Shown here one piece after another: positions 7,967 to 15,126 of a stretch of DNA of 22,051 nucleotides. The stretch covers positions 1 through 22,051 of the forward strand of contig CAYYGL010000075.1 in the NCBI GenBank assembly GCA_964471235.1, in the 5' to 3' direction. Below the pieces are notes generated by a model. It saw only the letters and a program-made list of their open reading frames with translations. It did not search any database and had not been told where the DNA came from. The position numbers were made by a program, and so were the translations under genes. The stretch's first letter is position 1. Each line of letters begins with the position of its first letter. Source of the DNA: CAYYGL01 sp964471235 (GTDB taxonomy: Bacteria; Calditrichota; Calditrichia; RBG-13-44-9; J075).

Positions 7967-9121
7967 TTATTTAAACAGCAAATACTTGGCAATGGTCGCC
8001 AACTGCATGTTGGAAGTGCCCTCGTAAATCAAACCGATTTTGGCATCCCGGTAAAATTTTTCCACCGGATAGTCTTTGGTGTAACCGTACCCGCCGAAAA
8101 TTTCAATCATCCGGGAAGTGACTTTTTCCGCATTGACCGAGGAAAAATATTTTGCCATGGCAGCTTCTTTCAGGAATTCTTCTCCGGCATCCTTGAGACG
8201 GGCGGCATTATACACTAACACCCGGGAGGCTTCTAACAGGGTGGCGGCTTCGGCAATCTGAAACTGAATGCCCTGGAATTGGGCAATTGGTTTGCCGAAC
8301 TGCACCCGTTCCAGGGAATATTGCATGCCGGCTTTCATGGCACCGGACATAATACCGATCATCTGGGCGCCGATTCCGATTCGCCCTTCATTCAAGGTCT
8401 CAATCGCCGCTTTATAGCCCTTACCCACTTCGCCCAGAACATTCTCTTTCGGCACCACGCAATTCTCCAGAATAAGTTCGCAGGTGCTGCTGGCGCGTAT
8501 GCCCAGTTTGTCTTCCTTCTTGCCGACCCGGAATCCTTCGAATCCCCGCTCCACGATAAAGGCGGTAATCCCTTTGTACCCCAATTCCGGATTGAGGTTG
8601 GCAAAGATGATAAAAATATCTGCCTCCCCGGCGTTGGTAATCCACAATTTGGTGCCGTTCAGCAGATAGTGATCGCCTTTATCCTCGGCGCGAGTCTTCA
8701 GGGCAAAGGCATCGCTGCCGGAACTGGGTTCGGAAAGAGCATAAGCACCAATTTTTTCGGTTGCCAGTTGCGGCAGATACTTCTTCTTAATGGCTTCATT
8801 CCCCCAGCGTAAAATGCAATTGTTCACCAGGGTGTTCTGAACATCCACATAGATTGCTGCCGAGGCATCCACTTCTGCCAGCGCCTCAATTGCTAAAATT
8901 GCCATAAAAAAACTGGTACCGGTTCCGCCGTACTCCTCCGGCACCTCTATACCCATTAAGCCCAGTTCAAAAAACTGATCCAGCAAATCACGCCGAAATG
9001 CCGCTTCTTTATCCATTTCCATCACATGGGGGGCTATCTGTTCGACTGCAAAATCGCTTACCGCATCTTTAAACATCTGCTCTTCTTCGGTAAGCCGGGT
9101 TAAGGGCTGAATAACGCTCAT
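7967..9121 (-). CDS. Acyl-CoA dehydrogenase, short-chain type
   Basis: The 384-residue protein is the usual length for a soluble acyl-CoA dehydrogenase and is intact end to end. It shows the FAD/substrate motifs YALSEPSSGSD (127-137) and WITNAGEAD (160-168), the C-terminal GGYGYTKDYPVE segment and IYEGTSNMQ, where Glu367 occupies the catalytic-base position of the butyryl-CoA/short-chain group. It should oxidise a short acyl-CoA to the 2-enoyl-CoA and pass electrons to an electron-transfer flavoprotein, in fatty-acid or branched-chain amino-acid breakdown; the exact chain length is not readable. GGAGA sits 6 bases before the ATG. No ETF or other beta-oxidation gene is adjacent, so it is a single-gene unit. 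Confidence 0.93.
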   Translation of the reverse strand: MSVIQPLTRLTEEEQMFKDAVSDFAVEQIAPHVMEMDKEAAFRRDLLDQFFELGLMGIEVPEEYGGTGTSFFMAILAIEALAEVDASAAIYVDVQNTLVNNCILRWGNEAIKKKYLPQLATEKIGAYALSEPSSGSDAFALKTRAEDKGDHYLLNGTKLWITNAGEADIFIIFANLNPELGYKGITAFIVERGFEGFRVGKKEDKLGIRASSTCELILENCVVPKENVLGEVGKGYKAAIETLNEGRIGIGAQMIGIMSGAMKAGMQYSLERVQFGKPIAQFQGIQFQIAEAATLLEASRVLVYNAARLKDAGEEFLKEAAMAKYFSSVNAEKVTSRMIEIFGGYGYTKDYPVEKFYRDAKIGLIYEGTSNMQLATIAKYLLFK

Positions 9122-9474
9122 AGTGCTCTCCTTTTAAATTTTCTTTTTCACAAGATAATATCGACATATTTAGTCATCATTCAGGTCTTAAAAAAAGGAC
9201 CGGGAGAAAGCTGTTTCATGACTCCCACTCGGAAGTTCTCCCCGGGCATTGTGTATATATAAAATGAGTTATTATTTAACAGGAAGCATGATGAGCAATG
9301 TGAAAACAAATCAAAAATTTGCAACCTGTAATAAAAAACGGTATATTCTTCACAGGGAAAATCCGGTGCTTTCGATTTCTCGGCAGATGCAGCAAGACAT
9401 TCCAACCCCGGTTAAGATTAAGCAATGCAACGGTCATAATACTAAACTTTTAGAAACCATATCAAGAGAAATTT
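9122..9474. other. Divergent intergenic region between acyl-CoA dehydrogenase and TPR gene
   Basis: No gene is evident in these 353 bases, which must carry promoters for both neighbours. The notable feature is the inverted repeat with a T-run on the minus strand (9190-9245), listed separately. Short open frames in the region have low-complexity or unlikely compositions and no recognisable family. Confidence 0.5.
9190..9245 (-). terminator. Terminator-like hairpin in the acyl-CoA dehydrogenase leader
   Basis: Read on the minus strand, GGGGAGAA is followed by a roughly 25-base loop, TTCTCCCGG and then CCTTTTTTT. This is the shape of an intrinsic terminator and it faces the acyl-CoA dehydrogenase, about 70 bp before its ATG. 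No minus-strand gene lies just upstream, so it may be a leader attenuator or a fortuitous hairpin. The long loop lowers confidence. Confidence 0.35.
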
Positions 9475-10362
9475 ATGAAAGAGATCTCAGAAGAAGTGTT
9501 AGCTCGCTTGGAAAAAGCCCAAAGATTATTTTTACAGAAAAAATATCAGCAATCCCTGAAAGAATATTCCCGGGTGGAAAAACATTTTCAGGATGACCCG
9601 GAATCGCTTGCCATAATCCATTTGGAGATGGGCTGGACTTATTATGCCGCCGGTAATTACCGGGGGGCGGTAAAATATTTGAAAAAGGCAATCGGGAATG
9701 CCAAGTTGAAAGAATATCCCAGGGAATATTTCGACAGTTTGGAAATGTTGTCGTTTTCCTGTGAAGCAATCGGGGATACCACAGAAGCCATTCGGTATTT
9801 TAATGAGGCGATTCAGGTAGCGGTAGATGAACATTTAAAAATGCCGCTGTTTTTTGAGGTGGGCAAAATTCTTTTTGTTCAGCAAAAATACCTGGAAGCA
9901 AAATCGTACCTGGAGAAAGTTATTGAATTCCCGAACACATCAGCGGAGCAAATGTACCGGCAGACTGCCATCTACTACCTGGGATTTATAGCACTGTTTG
10001 AAAAAGATTACCCCACGGCAATTCGCTTTTTTAACCGCTACATTGAAGAGGCGGGAGAGAAAAAAGAGCGGGCACCCGGGTATTTTGGCCTGGCTCATGT
10101 CTACCAGGCACGGAAAGAATATCCGGCATTACTGGATACCTGCAAAAAAATTATCCATCTGGATCCGGATTTCTTTGACAAAGAAACCCTGGCGTATTTC
10201 CTTTGCATTGGGTATATGGAATTACAAATGTGGGATGAGTTAGCTATTTTTCTGCCGGAATTAATGGCAAACTACCCGGAGGGGCGCTATAAAGACATTT
10301 ACCCAATCTTCGAGGAGGCGCTTCGGGAGCGCAAACGACCGGGTGAGAAAGGAAAGGGATAA
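9475..10362 (+). CDS. Tetratricopeptide (TPR) repeat protein
   Basis: The 295-residue protein is helical throughout and shows consecutive TPR-like units, for example LEMGWTYYAAGNYRGAVKYL, SFSCEAIGDTTEAIRYF, GKILFVQQKYLEAKSYL, YYLGFIALFEKDYPTAIRFF and YFGLAHVYQARKEYPALL. It has no signal peptide or membrane segment, so it is probably a cytoplasmic scaffold for protein contacts. No enzymatic domain is seen. The Shine-Dalgarno site is weak (AAGAGA upstream of the ATG at 9475). It converges on the MBL-fold gene at 10531 and has no same-strand neighbour to hint at its partner, so its specific role is unknown. Confidence 0.8.
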   Translation: MKEISEEVLARLEKAQRLFLQKKYQQSLKEYSRVEKHFQDDPESLAIIHLEMGWTYYAAGNYRGAVKYLKKAIGNAKLKEYPREYFDSLEMLSFSCEAIGDTTEAIRYFNEAIQVAVDEHLKMPLFFEVGKILFVQQKYLEAKSYLEKVIEFPNTSAEQMYRQTAIYYLGFIALFEKDYPTAIRFFNRYIEEAGEKKERAPGYFGLAHVYQARKEYPALLDTCKKIIHLDPDFFDKETLAYFLCIGYMELQMWDELAIFLPELMANYPEGRYKDIYPIFEEALRERKRPGEKGKG

Positions 10363-10530
10363 AGGCAGAAGCAGGGAAGACCCGGGAATGTGTTCCAATC
10401 ATTGAGGAGTTGGAAAGTTGCTAAATTTGCAACCGCAACATATCGAAAGTGTTTTGAATGCTCGAATACCTCTGTGAAGTGCAACATGCGATCCCGGGTT
10501 GTGGTCTTCATGATGCCATCCCGGCAAATA

Positions 10531-11370
10531 TTATAAGTCCAATGTCAGTTTGTCGCCGGTGTTCAATAACAGCATCCGCTCCCGAAACAACTCATAAAGC
10601 ATGTTGGTTGCCCGGAAACCGGTGGAATGAAGCGGCACAACATACCGGGGATTAATTTGCTCAAAGCCTTTGACAATGTGTTCAATCTTTTTTGTGGAAG
10701 CTTCCGAGAGGTTCATCCCGCCCATGACGGCATAAACTTCTTTGATGCCGGTGAGATTCATGGCATGTTTCATGGTATTTACCGGTCCGCTATGACTGTC
10801 TCCCAATAATATGATAAGACCTTTGCTGGTTTTGAGGATCAACGCCATGTCATCATGCAGTTCGTCGGTGATATAGCTTTCCAGGCTCAATTCCTGGTGT
10901 ATCTCATCGGGCACTTCGTAATCGGTGATGCGGGGGATTTCACCACTGGAGAGAATGTTTTCGGAAAAATTGTAGGGATGAGCATGAAATTCAAAAGTTG
11001 CCCCTAATTTGGTTAACTCGCTTTTTTCCTGGGGAATCCCTACTTCCAGTTTCACATCGTCAATGATCCGGAATTTCCGGTTGAAAATGTTGTAATGGCA
11101 AATAACGGTTGCTTTTCCGTATTTCTTCAAATAATAATATAAACCGCCGGTATGATCATAATGCCCGTGGCTGAACATGATTTTTTCCACTTTCGCCAGA
11201 TCGATTTTCAATTGCTCGGCGTTCCGTAAAAAGGCATCGCGCAGCCCGGTGTCGAAAAGCAATTCCGCTTCCGGTGAGGAAATGTGCATGGATAAACCCG
11301 GTTCGGCAATCAATAATGGATTTTCCACCCGATTTTCCGATAAAATGGTAATTGTGACCTGGTCAAGCAT
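10531..11370 (-). CDS. MBL-fold metallohydrolase, COG1237-like
   Basis: The 279-residue protein has the MBL metal motif SHGHYDH (His68, His70, Asp72, His73) and later metal or active-site positions His193 in GDSHSG and His248 in LHSTG. Overall order and length fit the COG1237 group, often labelled 7,8-dihydropterin-6-methyl-4-(beta-D-ribofuranosyl)-aminobenzene-5'-phosphate synthase-like after an archaeal methanopterin enzyme; in bacteria the substrate is generally unknown. The family segment usually reading GG-F-H-L is GGMNL here (217-221), so a usually conserved His is Asn. AGGAGG lies 7 bases before the ATG. There is no signal peptide. I would call it a metallohydrolase of unknown substrate rather than use the pterin name. 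Confidence 0.82.
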   Translation of the reverse strand: MLDQVTITILSENRVENPLLIAEPGLSMHISSPEAELLFDTGLRDAFLRNAEQLKIDLAKVEKIMFSHGHYDHTGGLYYYLKKYGKATVICHYNIFNRKFRIIDDVKLEVGIPQEKSELTKLGATFEFHAHPYNFSENILSSGEIPRITDYEVPDEIHQELSLESYITDELHDDMALILKTSKGLIILLGDSHSGPVNTMKHAMNLTGIKEVYAVMGGMNLSEASTKKIEHIVKGFEQINPRYVVPLHSTGFRATNMLYELFRERMLLLNTGDKLTLDL

Positions 11371-11470
11371 AATCTGCCTCCTGATTGTGATGTTTTGGTT
11401 CCGAACTATTGTACGGCTTTATCCCCCCTGCTTTCAACAAAAATTTGTTTTTATGTGGCATAACATACTT

Positions 11471-11671
11471 AAAAATTGGTAACTCCTCAAGTTGTTATAC
11501 CGCAACGAACACAACGAACAGATGTTTATCTCTTTCACGTTGCGGCTGCCGTTCCATATCCGTTGCGATCATTGCGGTAAAGAAAAAGTTTTGAAGACAA
11601 AAACAGATTCCTACAGGAACTCTTTCTTATCTACGTCCGAAATAGCTACTACCTGAGTAGTTACCAAAATT
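11471..11671 (+). repeat. MITE-like dispersed repeat, copy 2
   Basis: The ends are GGTAACTCCTCA (11478-11489) and CTGAGTAGTTACC (11653-11665), inverted relative to each other, flanked by AAAATT on both sides in the same orientation. The interior matches copy 1 at 534-740. This copy shows clearer internal pairing: CCGCAACG (11500-11507) is the exact reverse complement of CGTTGCGG (11538-11545), and ATTGCGGTAA further in can also pair with the left arm. It lies about 100 bp upstream of the MBL-fold gene start, and about 250 bp before the beta-CASP gene. Confidence 0.8.
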
Positions 11672-11754
11672 GTTCTGCCAGGAATTTTCAATAATTCTAA
11701 TTTAAGACCTCGCTCTTGCTGAGGAATGGGTAAACAGACGCGAATGCATTTGTG

Positions 11755-11832
11755 GAGATACCCGCATTCGAGGGTATGACAAAATAGCGGTAGATGTTGT
11801 CACTCCTGTGTCGCTCCGAATGCAGGGGTCTC
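11755..11832. repeat. REP-like imperfect inverted repeat
   Basis: The left arm reads GAGATACCCGCATTCG and the right arm ends CGAATGCAGGGGTCTC, its imperfect reverse complement; the inner parts GGTATGACAA and TTGTCACTCC also pair partly. This is the shape of extragenic palindromes common in bacterial genomes. Only one example is clear in the window, so family membership is unproven. Confidence 0.45.
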
Positions 11833-11876
11833 ATTACACTGGACTCCGTATGAGCGAAATACTTTACGCCAATAAA

Positions 11877-11899
11877 ATTTCCCGAATAAATTGGGAAAT
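11877..11899. promoter_or_regulatory. Short inverted repeat ATTTCCC...GGGAAAT upstream of beta-CASP gene
   Basis: ATTTCCC (11877-11883) and GGGAAAT (11893-11899) are separated by 9 bases. A similar site, TTTCCC-N7-GGGAAA, lies at 18318-18336 before the TonB receptor gene. Different spacer lengths argue against a common fixed-spacing operator; a hairpin is the more cautious reading. Confidence 0.3.
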
Positions 11900-11920
11900 G
11901 ACAACAATCGCATTGTCATT
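11897..11920. promoter_or_regulatory. Perfect 8-bp inverted repeat abutting the beta-CASP start codon
   Basis: AATGACAA (11897-11904) and TTGTCATT (11913-11920) are exact reverse complements around an 8-base spacer, and the ATG follows at once at 11921. The repeat occupies the place where a Shine-Dalgarno sequence would be expected and none is seen. It could be a protein operator, an RNA hairpin that controls initiation, or a leaderless-start promoter region. Confidence 0.4.
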
Positions 11921-13270
11921 ATGGAGAATTTGAAAAAAGTCAAATATTGCTCCATCGGTCATCCGATCGGTATCGGGGCATCGGCGCATTATCTGCAATT
12001 TGAGCGCTTCGGGGTGTTGTTAGATGCCGGATTAGACCCGACGGTCAATGGGGTGGACGCGCTGCCGGATTATCATTTGCTGGATAACCGACCGCTCAAT
12101 GCCATCATCATCACCCATGCCCATTTGGACCATATCGGCAGCCTGCCGGTAGCCATCCGGCATTTTCCCCATGCCCGGGTATATATGACCCCTGCCAGCG
12201 CAGAGTTGACCGAACAGATGCTCTATCACTATCTCCGGGTGCAGCGCAAAAAAGAAGGCAAAGATGCCATCACCATTTTTTCCGAACCCTATCTGGAAGA
12301 AATTCACTACCTATATCAAACCTTTGAGTATAACAACGCATTCCCCCTGCACAGTCGGGAGGAGAGCGGCTTGCAGTTCACTTTTTATGATGCCGGGCAT
12401 ATCCTGGGTTCGGCGGGGGTACTCATCGAATGGCGTGGAAAACGGATTTTTTATACCGGGAATACCCGAAAATCCACCCAATTTATTTTAAAGGGTGCCC
12501 GCTATCCCGAACCGCCCATTGATTTGCTGATTAGTGAATCCACTTACGGCGCCGATGCCGAAGCGGAAAAGGTGCGGCGTAAAGCGGAAGTAAAGCGTTT
12601 TGCCGAAGCGCTCAGCGAACGGCTGCGGGTCGGGGGGATTGTGCTGCTGCCGGTATTTGCCCTGGGACGCACCCAGGAGATGATCATGTTAATTGATCAC
12701 TTGCGGAGGCGGAACAAAATTCCGGTGGCGCCGATTTACATCACCGGGTTAGGGCTGCGGATTAACAAAACTTATGACCGCCTGCTGCATAAAATTTACC
12801 CGAATTTTGACGCCGGCACCATCCGCGCCATGACCTTCGACCGCTGGCATCATACCCGGCGGTTGAAAGGACCGACAATACTGTTGTCCACTTCCGGGAT
12901 GATGTACCCCGGCAGCCCCTCATTCGAGTATGCCCGGGAACTGGTGGAAAACCCCTGCAATGGTATTTTCTTTGTCGGATATGCCGACCCGGAGACTCCC
13001 GGCGGGCTGTTCCGGCAGAAAAAATACGAAACCCTCAAACGTCTCTTTGGAGTGGACAGCATTGCCTGTCGGGTGGAAATCTTTCGCTTTTCCGCCCATT
13101 CCCACCGCCGGGAATTGCTGGCAATGATCAAACAGATGCAGCCCCGCCGGGTAATATTGGTTCACGGTGACGCCCCGGCTCTGGAATGGATGGCTGACCA
13201 TACCCGGCAGATCCTGCCCAACAGCGAAGTCATTATCCCGGAAGCGGGAGTGTGGTATGAGTTTCGTTAA
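11921..13270 (+). CDS. Beta-CASP MBL-fold RNA-processing nuclease homologue with altered motif 4
   Basis: The protein (449 residues from the ATG at 11921) has the MBL and beta-CASP motifs in order: LLDAG (33-37), HAHLDH (66-71), GHILGSA with His160, motif 4 YTGN with Asn181 where family members have Asp, motif A SESTYG with Glu206, PVFALGRTQE (244-253), SAH with His393 and VHGD with His415. These define the CPSF73/RNA-specificity group (COG1236) that cuts RNA in two-metal reactions. Asn181 comes from an AAT codon at 12461-12463, one base from GAT. It may reduce or change metal binding. An in-frame TTG at 11891 would add 10 residues and lies inside an inverted repeat; neither start has a good Shine-Dalgarno site, so the start is uncertain. 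Cytoplasmic; no same-strand neighbour. Confidence 0.85.
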   Translation: MENLKKVKYCSIGHPIGIGASAHYLQFERFGVLLDAGLDPTVNGVDALPDYHLLDNRPLNAIIITHAHLDHIGSLPVAIRHFPHARVYMTPASAELTEQMLYHYLRVQRKKEGKDAITIFSEPYLEEIHYLYQTFEYNNAFPLHSREESGLQFTFYDAGHILGSAGVLIEWRGKRIFYTGNTRKSTQFILKGARYPEPPIDLLISESTYGADAEAEKVRRKAEVKRFAEALSERLRVGGIVLLPVFALGRTQEMIMLIDHLRRRNKIPVAPIYITGLGLRINKTYDRLLHKIYPNFDAGTIRAMTFDRWHHTRRLKGPTILLSTSGMMYPGSPSFEYARELVENPCNGIFFVGYADPETPGGLFRQKKYETLKRLFGVDSIACRVEIFRFSAHSHRRELLAMIKQMQPRRVILVHGDAPALEWMADHTRQILPNSEVIIPEAGVWYEFR

Positions 13271-13435
13271 GGAAAAGCAAGAAACTTAAAGGAAGAAGGA
13301 AACAGGAAAAGGGTAAAAGGAGCTGGTTGGATTGAGGGAGTTATCCCGTAGCCAGAACGATACCCCATTTGCCTGTTACGCCAATCAATCCGGTCTCCAA
13401 ATACCCGAATTCCCTGGTATGCCAATATCATCATT

Positions 13436-14170
13436 TCACTCCATCTCCAAGGTACCGCTGACCGCCAGATGCCGGAGACTCAATCCTTCGAACCCCGGAA
13501 TGGTGGCGGCAATAAACACCACAATCTTCCTGTGGTATTCATAAACGCTTTCAATACGGTAGCACAACACGCAGCCGCGCGAGTCCGGCAAGTGCTTATC
13601 TTTTTGCAAAACTTTGGCTCTTTTATGATGGAGGAGTTGCAGTTCCAGCATCTGTGCGGGTTCCTCCCAGACAGGGCAAACCCGATTTGCCGCCCGATGT
13701 GTGAGCAGCAATTCATACTCCGGCAGGGAATCCGATAAAGTGAAACCGTCGGGCACCACAAATTTCACCCGGTTGTCTTCCGTGGAAAAATACTGGCGGT
13801 TGTCCCGGTAGGTCAGGTCTGTGACCGGGTGATAGAGCAGCAACTCGCCGGGATTGTTCAAGCGAATCCCGTATCCTACCAATTGCGATATCGCATTCTG
13901 AAGATTTCGCTGCCGCAGTTCTCGAATCGGTTTCTCATCGATTGTACCCCGAAGGCGAATCGGTGCAGAGGCAAAACGGTTGCTATCCACATCGAGCACA
14001 AAAATTTCACTGTAACTCTCCAGGCTGCCTTCTTCTATTCCATAACGTTCAAATGCAAAATACTTCCCACTTTCGGAAAAACCAATCACGTGGATTCGGG
14101 AAGTGTCCCCGGCAAAGATACCGGTTATCAACAGCATCATAAAGCATAACAGAAAGTGGAGCCTGCGCAT
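13436..14170 (-). CDS. Secreted DUF2259 family protein
   Basis: The 244-residue protein has a clear signal peptide (MRRLHFLLCFMMLLITGIFA) and an N-terminal mature region with IGFSESGKYFAFERYG and EIFVLDVDSNRF, the signature of DUF2259, a family of predicted secreted proteins of unknown function. Two Cys residues near the C-terminus (in GCVLCYR) and one in RVCPVW could form disulphides after export. The ATG at 14170 has GAGG 6 bases upstream; the ATG at 14182 would place that GAGG at its own codon, so I use 14170. The gene stands alone between a convergent nuclease gene and divergent trmO. Function cannot be read from sequence or context. Confidence 0.78.
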   Translation of the reverse strand: MRRLHFLLCFMMLLITGIFAGDTSRIHVIGFSESGKYFAFERYGIEEGSLESYSEIFVLDVDSNRFASAPIRLRGTIDEKPIRELRQRNLQNAISQLVGYGIRLNNPGELLLYHPVTDLTYRDNRQYFSTEDNRVKFVVPDGFTLSDSLPEYELLLTHRAANRVCPVWEEPAQMLELQLLHHKRAKVLQKDKHLPDSRGCVLCYRIESVYEYHRKIVVFIAATIPGFEGLSLRHLAVSGTLEME

Positions 14171-14619
14171 AACAAACCTCATTGAAAAACAAACATTCCT
14201 GAATTATCAGGCAATTTATCCAACCCGGGGGAAAGGGACAAGGAAATATGTGAACCTTTTGAAATACCCGGCAGGATTTTGTATATTTCTTCTGTTCTGG
14301 CAAGGAGAGGGTAAGAGAATGGGAACGGAACCCGAGGTAGAGCCTTTTGCGCAATTCAACGTAAACGATGGGTGCCCGGAACCGATATCCGGTTTTATGA
14401 TCTATCCATCGTCCGGGTGTCAAAAAATTACCCGGTTCGTACCACTTTCCCCACAAAACGACTCCTACACATTCCCGAAAAATCATGGTGATAACATCGT
14501 TTTGTTATTCTCCGGCAAGGTAAAAACCATGAAAGCCTTACCCGGCAGGCAAGGTACACGAAAAAACCTTACCGGGTGGGGAAAATCGTATTCATTTTTT
14601 TCAACAGGGAGTCTGACCA
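14171..14619. other. Divergent intergenic region between DUF2259 gene and trmO
   Basis: These 449 bases should hold both promoters. A split hairpin lies at 14540-14577: ACCCGG pairs with CCGGGT and inner AAGGT pairs with ACCTT. A T-run follows some 20 bases on (14594-14600), too far for a standard terminator. Open frames crossing this stretch on both strands overlap the DUF2259 gene and lack family resemblance, so I see no gene here. Confidence 0.5.
14177..14180 (-). promoter_or_regulatory. Ribosome binding site deciding the DUF2259 start
   Basis: GAGG on the minus strand lies 6 bases before the ATG at 14170. It overlaps the upstream in-frame ATG at 14182, which has no comparable site of its own. 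Confidence 0.65.
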
Positions 14620-15078
14620 ATGGAAGCTAAGTTAAACAAAATCTACTTTTACTATTCCCTCTTGTTAGAGGAAAAGCGGGTAAAAGAGATATCGTATAAA
14701 CCCATTGGGATAATTCATTCCCCTTATAAAACACCGGAGGAGGCGCCGCAGCAGCCGGAGTTGGCGGAGAATACCGAAGCCATTGTGGAAGTGTTTCCCC
14801 AATACAAAGACGGTTTGCAGGGGATTGAACAGTTTGAGCGTATCGTGTTGATCAGCCATTTCCATCTTCATGAGCGTTTCGTTTTGCAATTGCACCCCCG
14901 GGGAGATCAGTCTTCCGTAAGAGGTGTTTTTGCCACCCGGGCACCGCAGCGCCCAAACCCCATTGGTCTTTCGGTTGTGCGTCTTTTAAAAATCGAAGGA
15001 AGGAATTTATTCATCGAAAATGTTGATCTCGTGGATGGTACCCCAATTCTGGACATCAAGCCGTATCGCAGCCAATAA
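14620..15078 (+). CDS. trmO: tRNA t6A37 N6-methyltransferase TrmO (TsaA/UPF0066 family)
   Basis: The 152-residue protein carries the TrmO motifs PIGIIHSPYK, GIEQFERIVLISHFH, RAPQRPNPIGLSVV and DGTPILDIKPY. Characterised relatives methylate N6 of threonylcarbamoyladenosine at position 37 of certain tRNAs using S-adenosylmethionine, through a small beta-barrel rather than a Rossmann fold. The protein ends four residues after IKPY (RSQ and stop), shorter than many relatives that continue for some residues, but the core is complete. About 24 residues precede the family's usual N-terminus; the ATG used has GGGAG 8 bases upstream. The secreted C1 peptidase starts 48 bp after the stop and a small membrane protein follows, so these may be co-transcribed without being functionally linked. 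The product is cytoplasmic. Confidence 0.88.
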   Translation: MEAKLNKIYFYYSLLLEEKRVKEISYKPIGIIHSPYKTPEEAPQQPELAENTEAIVEVFPQYKDGLQGIEQFERIVLISHFHLHERFVLQLHPRGDQSSVRGVFATRAPQRPNPIGLSVVRLLKIEGRNLFIENVDLVDGTPILDIKPYRSQ

Positions 15079-15113
15079 GCACTTCTCGGCTAAACAATAA
15101 TGGACCCTATACA

Positions 15114-15119
15114 AAGGAG
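15114..15119 (+). promoter_or_regulatory. Ribosome binding site deciding the C1 peptidase start
   Basis: AAGGAG lies 7 bases before the ATG at 15127 and 4 before the ATG at 15124. An in-frame ATG at 15100 lies upstream of it without such a site and would hide the signal peptide behind nine charged or polar residues. Confidence 0.65.
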
Positions 15120-15126
15120 AGTGATG

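Larger units (their letters stand above)
11371..11920. other. Repeat-rich intergenic region upstream of the beta-CASP gene
   Basis: This divergent spacer of 550 bases holds MITE copy 2 (11471-11671), a REP-like imperfect inverted repeat (11755-11832), and two small inverted repeats at 11877-11899 and 11897-11920. Promoters of both flanking genes must lie here, but no clear -35/-10 pair stands out. No gene is evident. Confidence 0.6.

Noticed and set aside
10531..13270. A two-gene RNA-processing system formed by the two MBL-fold genes
   Set aside because: They are divergent, separated by about 550 bp of repeats, and belong to different MBL groups; adjacency alone does not support a joint function.
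14049..14486. Minus-strand open frame of about 145 codons crossing into the DUF2259 gene
   Set aside because: It overlaps the signal-peptide end of a better-supported gene in another frame and its sequence looks non-coding.
14103..14630. Plus-strand open frame of about 175 codons before trmO
   Set aside because: It overlaps the DUF2259 and trmO starts, is antisense in part, and lacks domain motifs.
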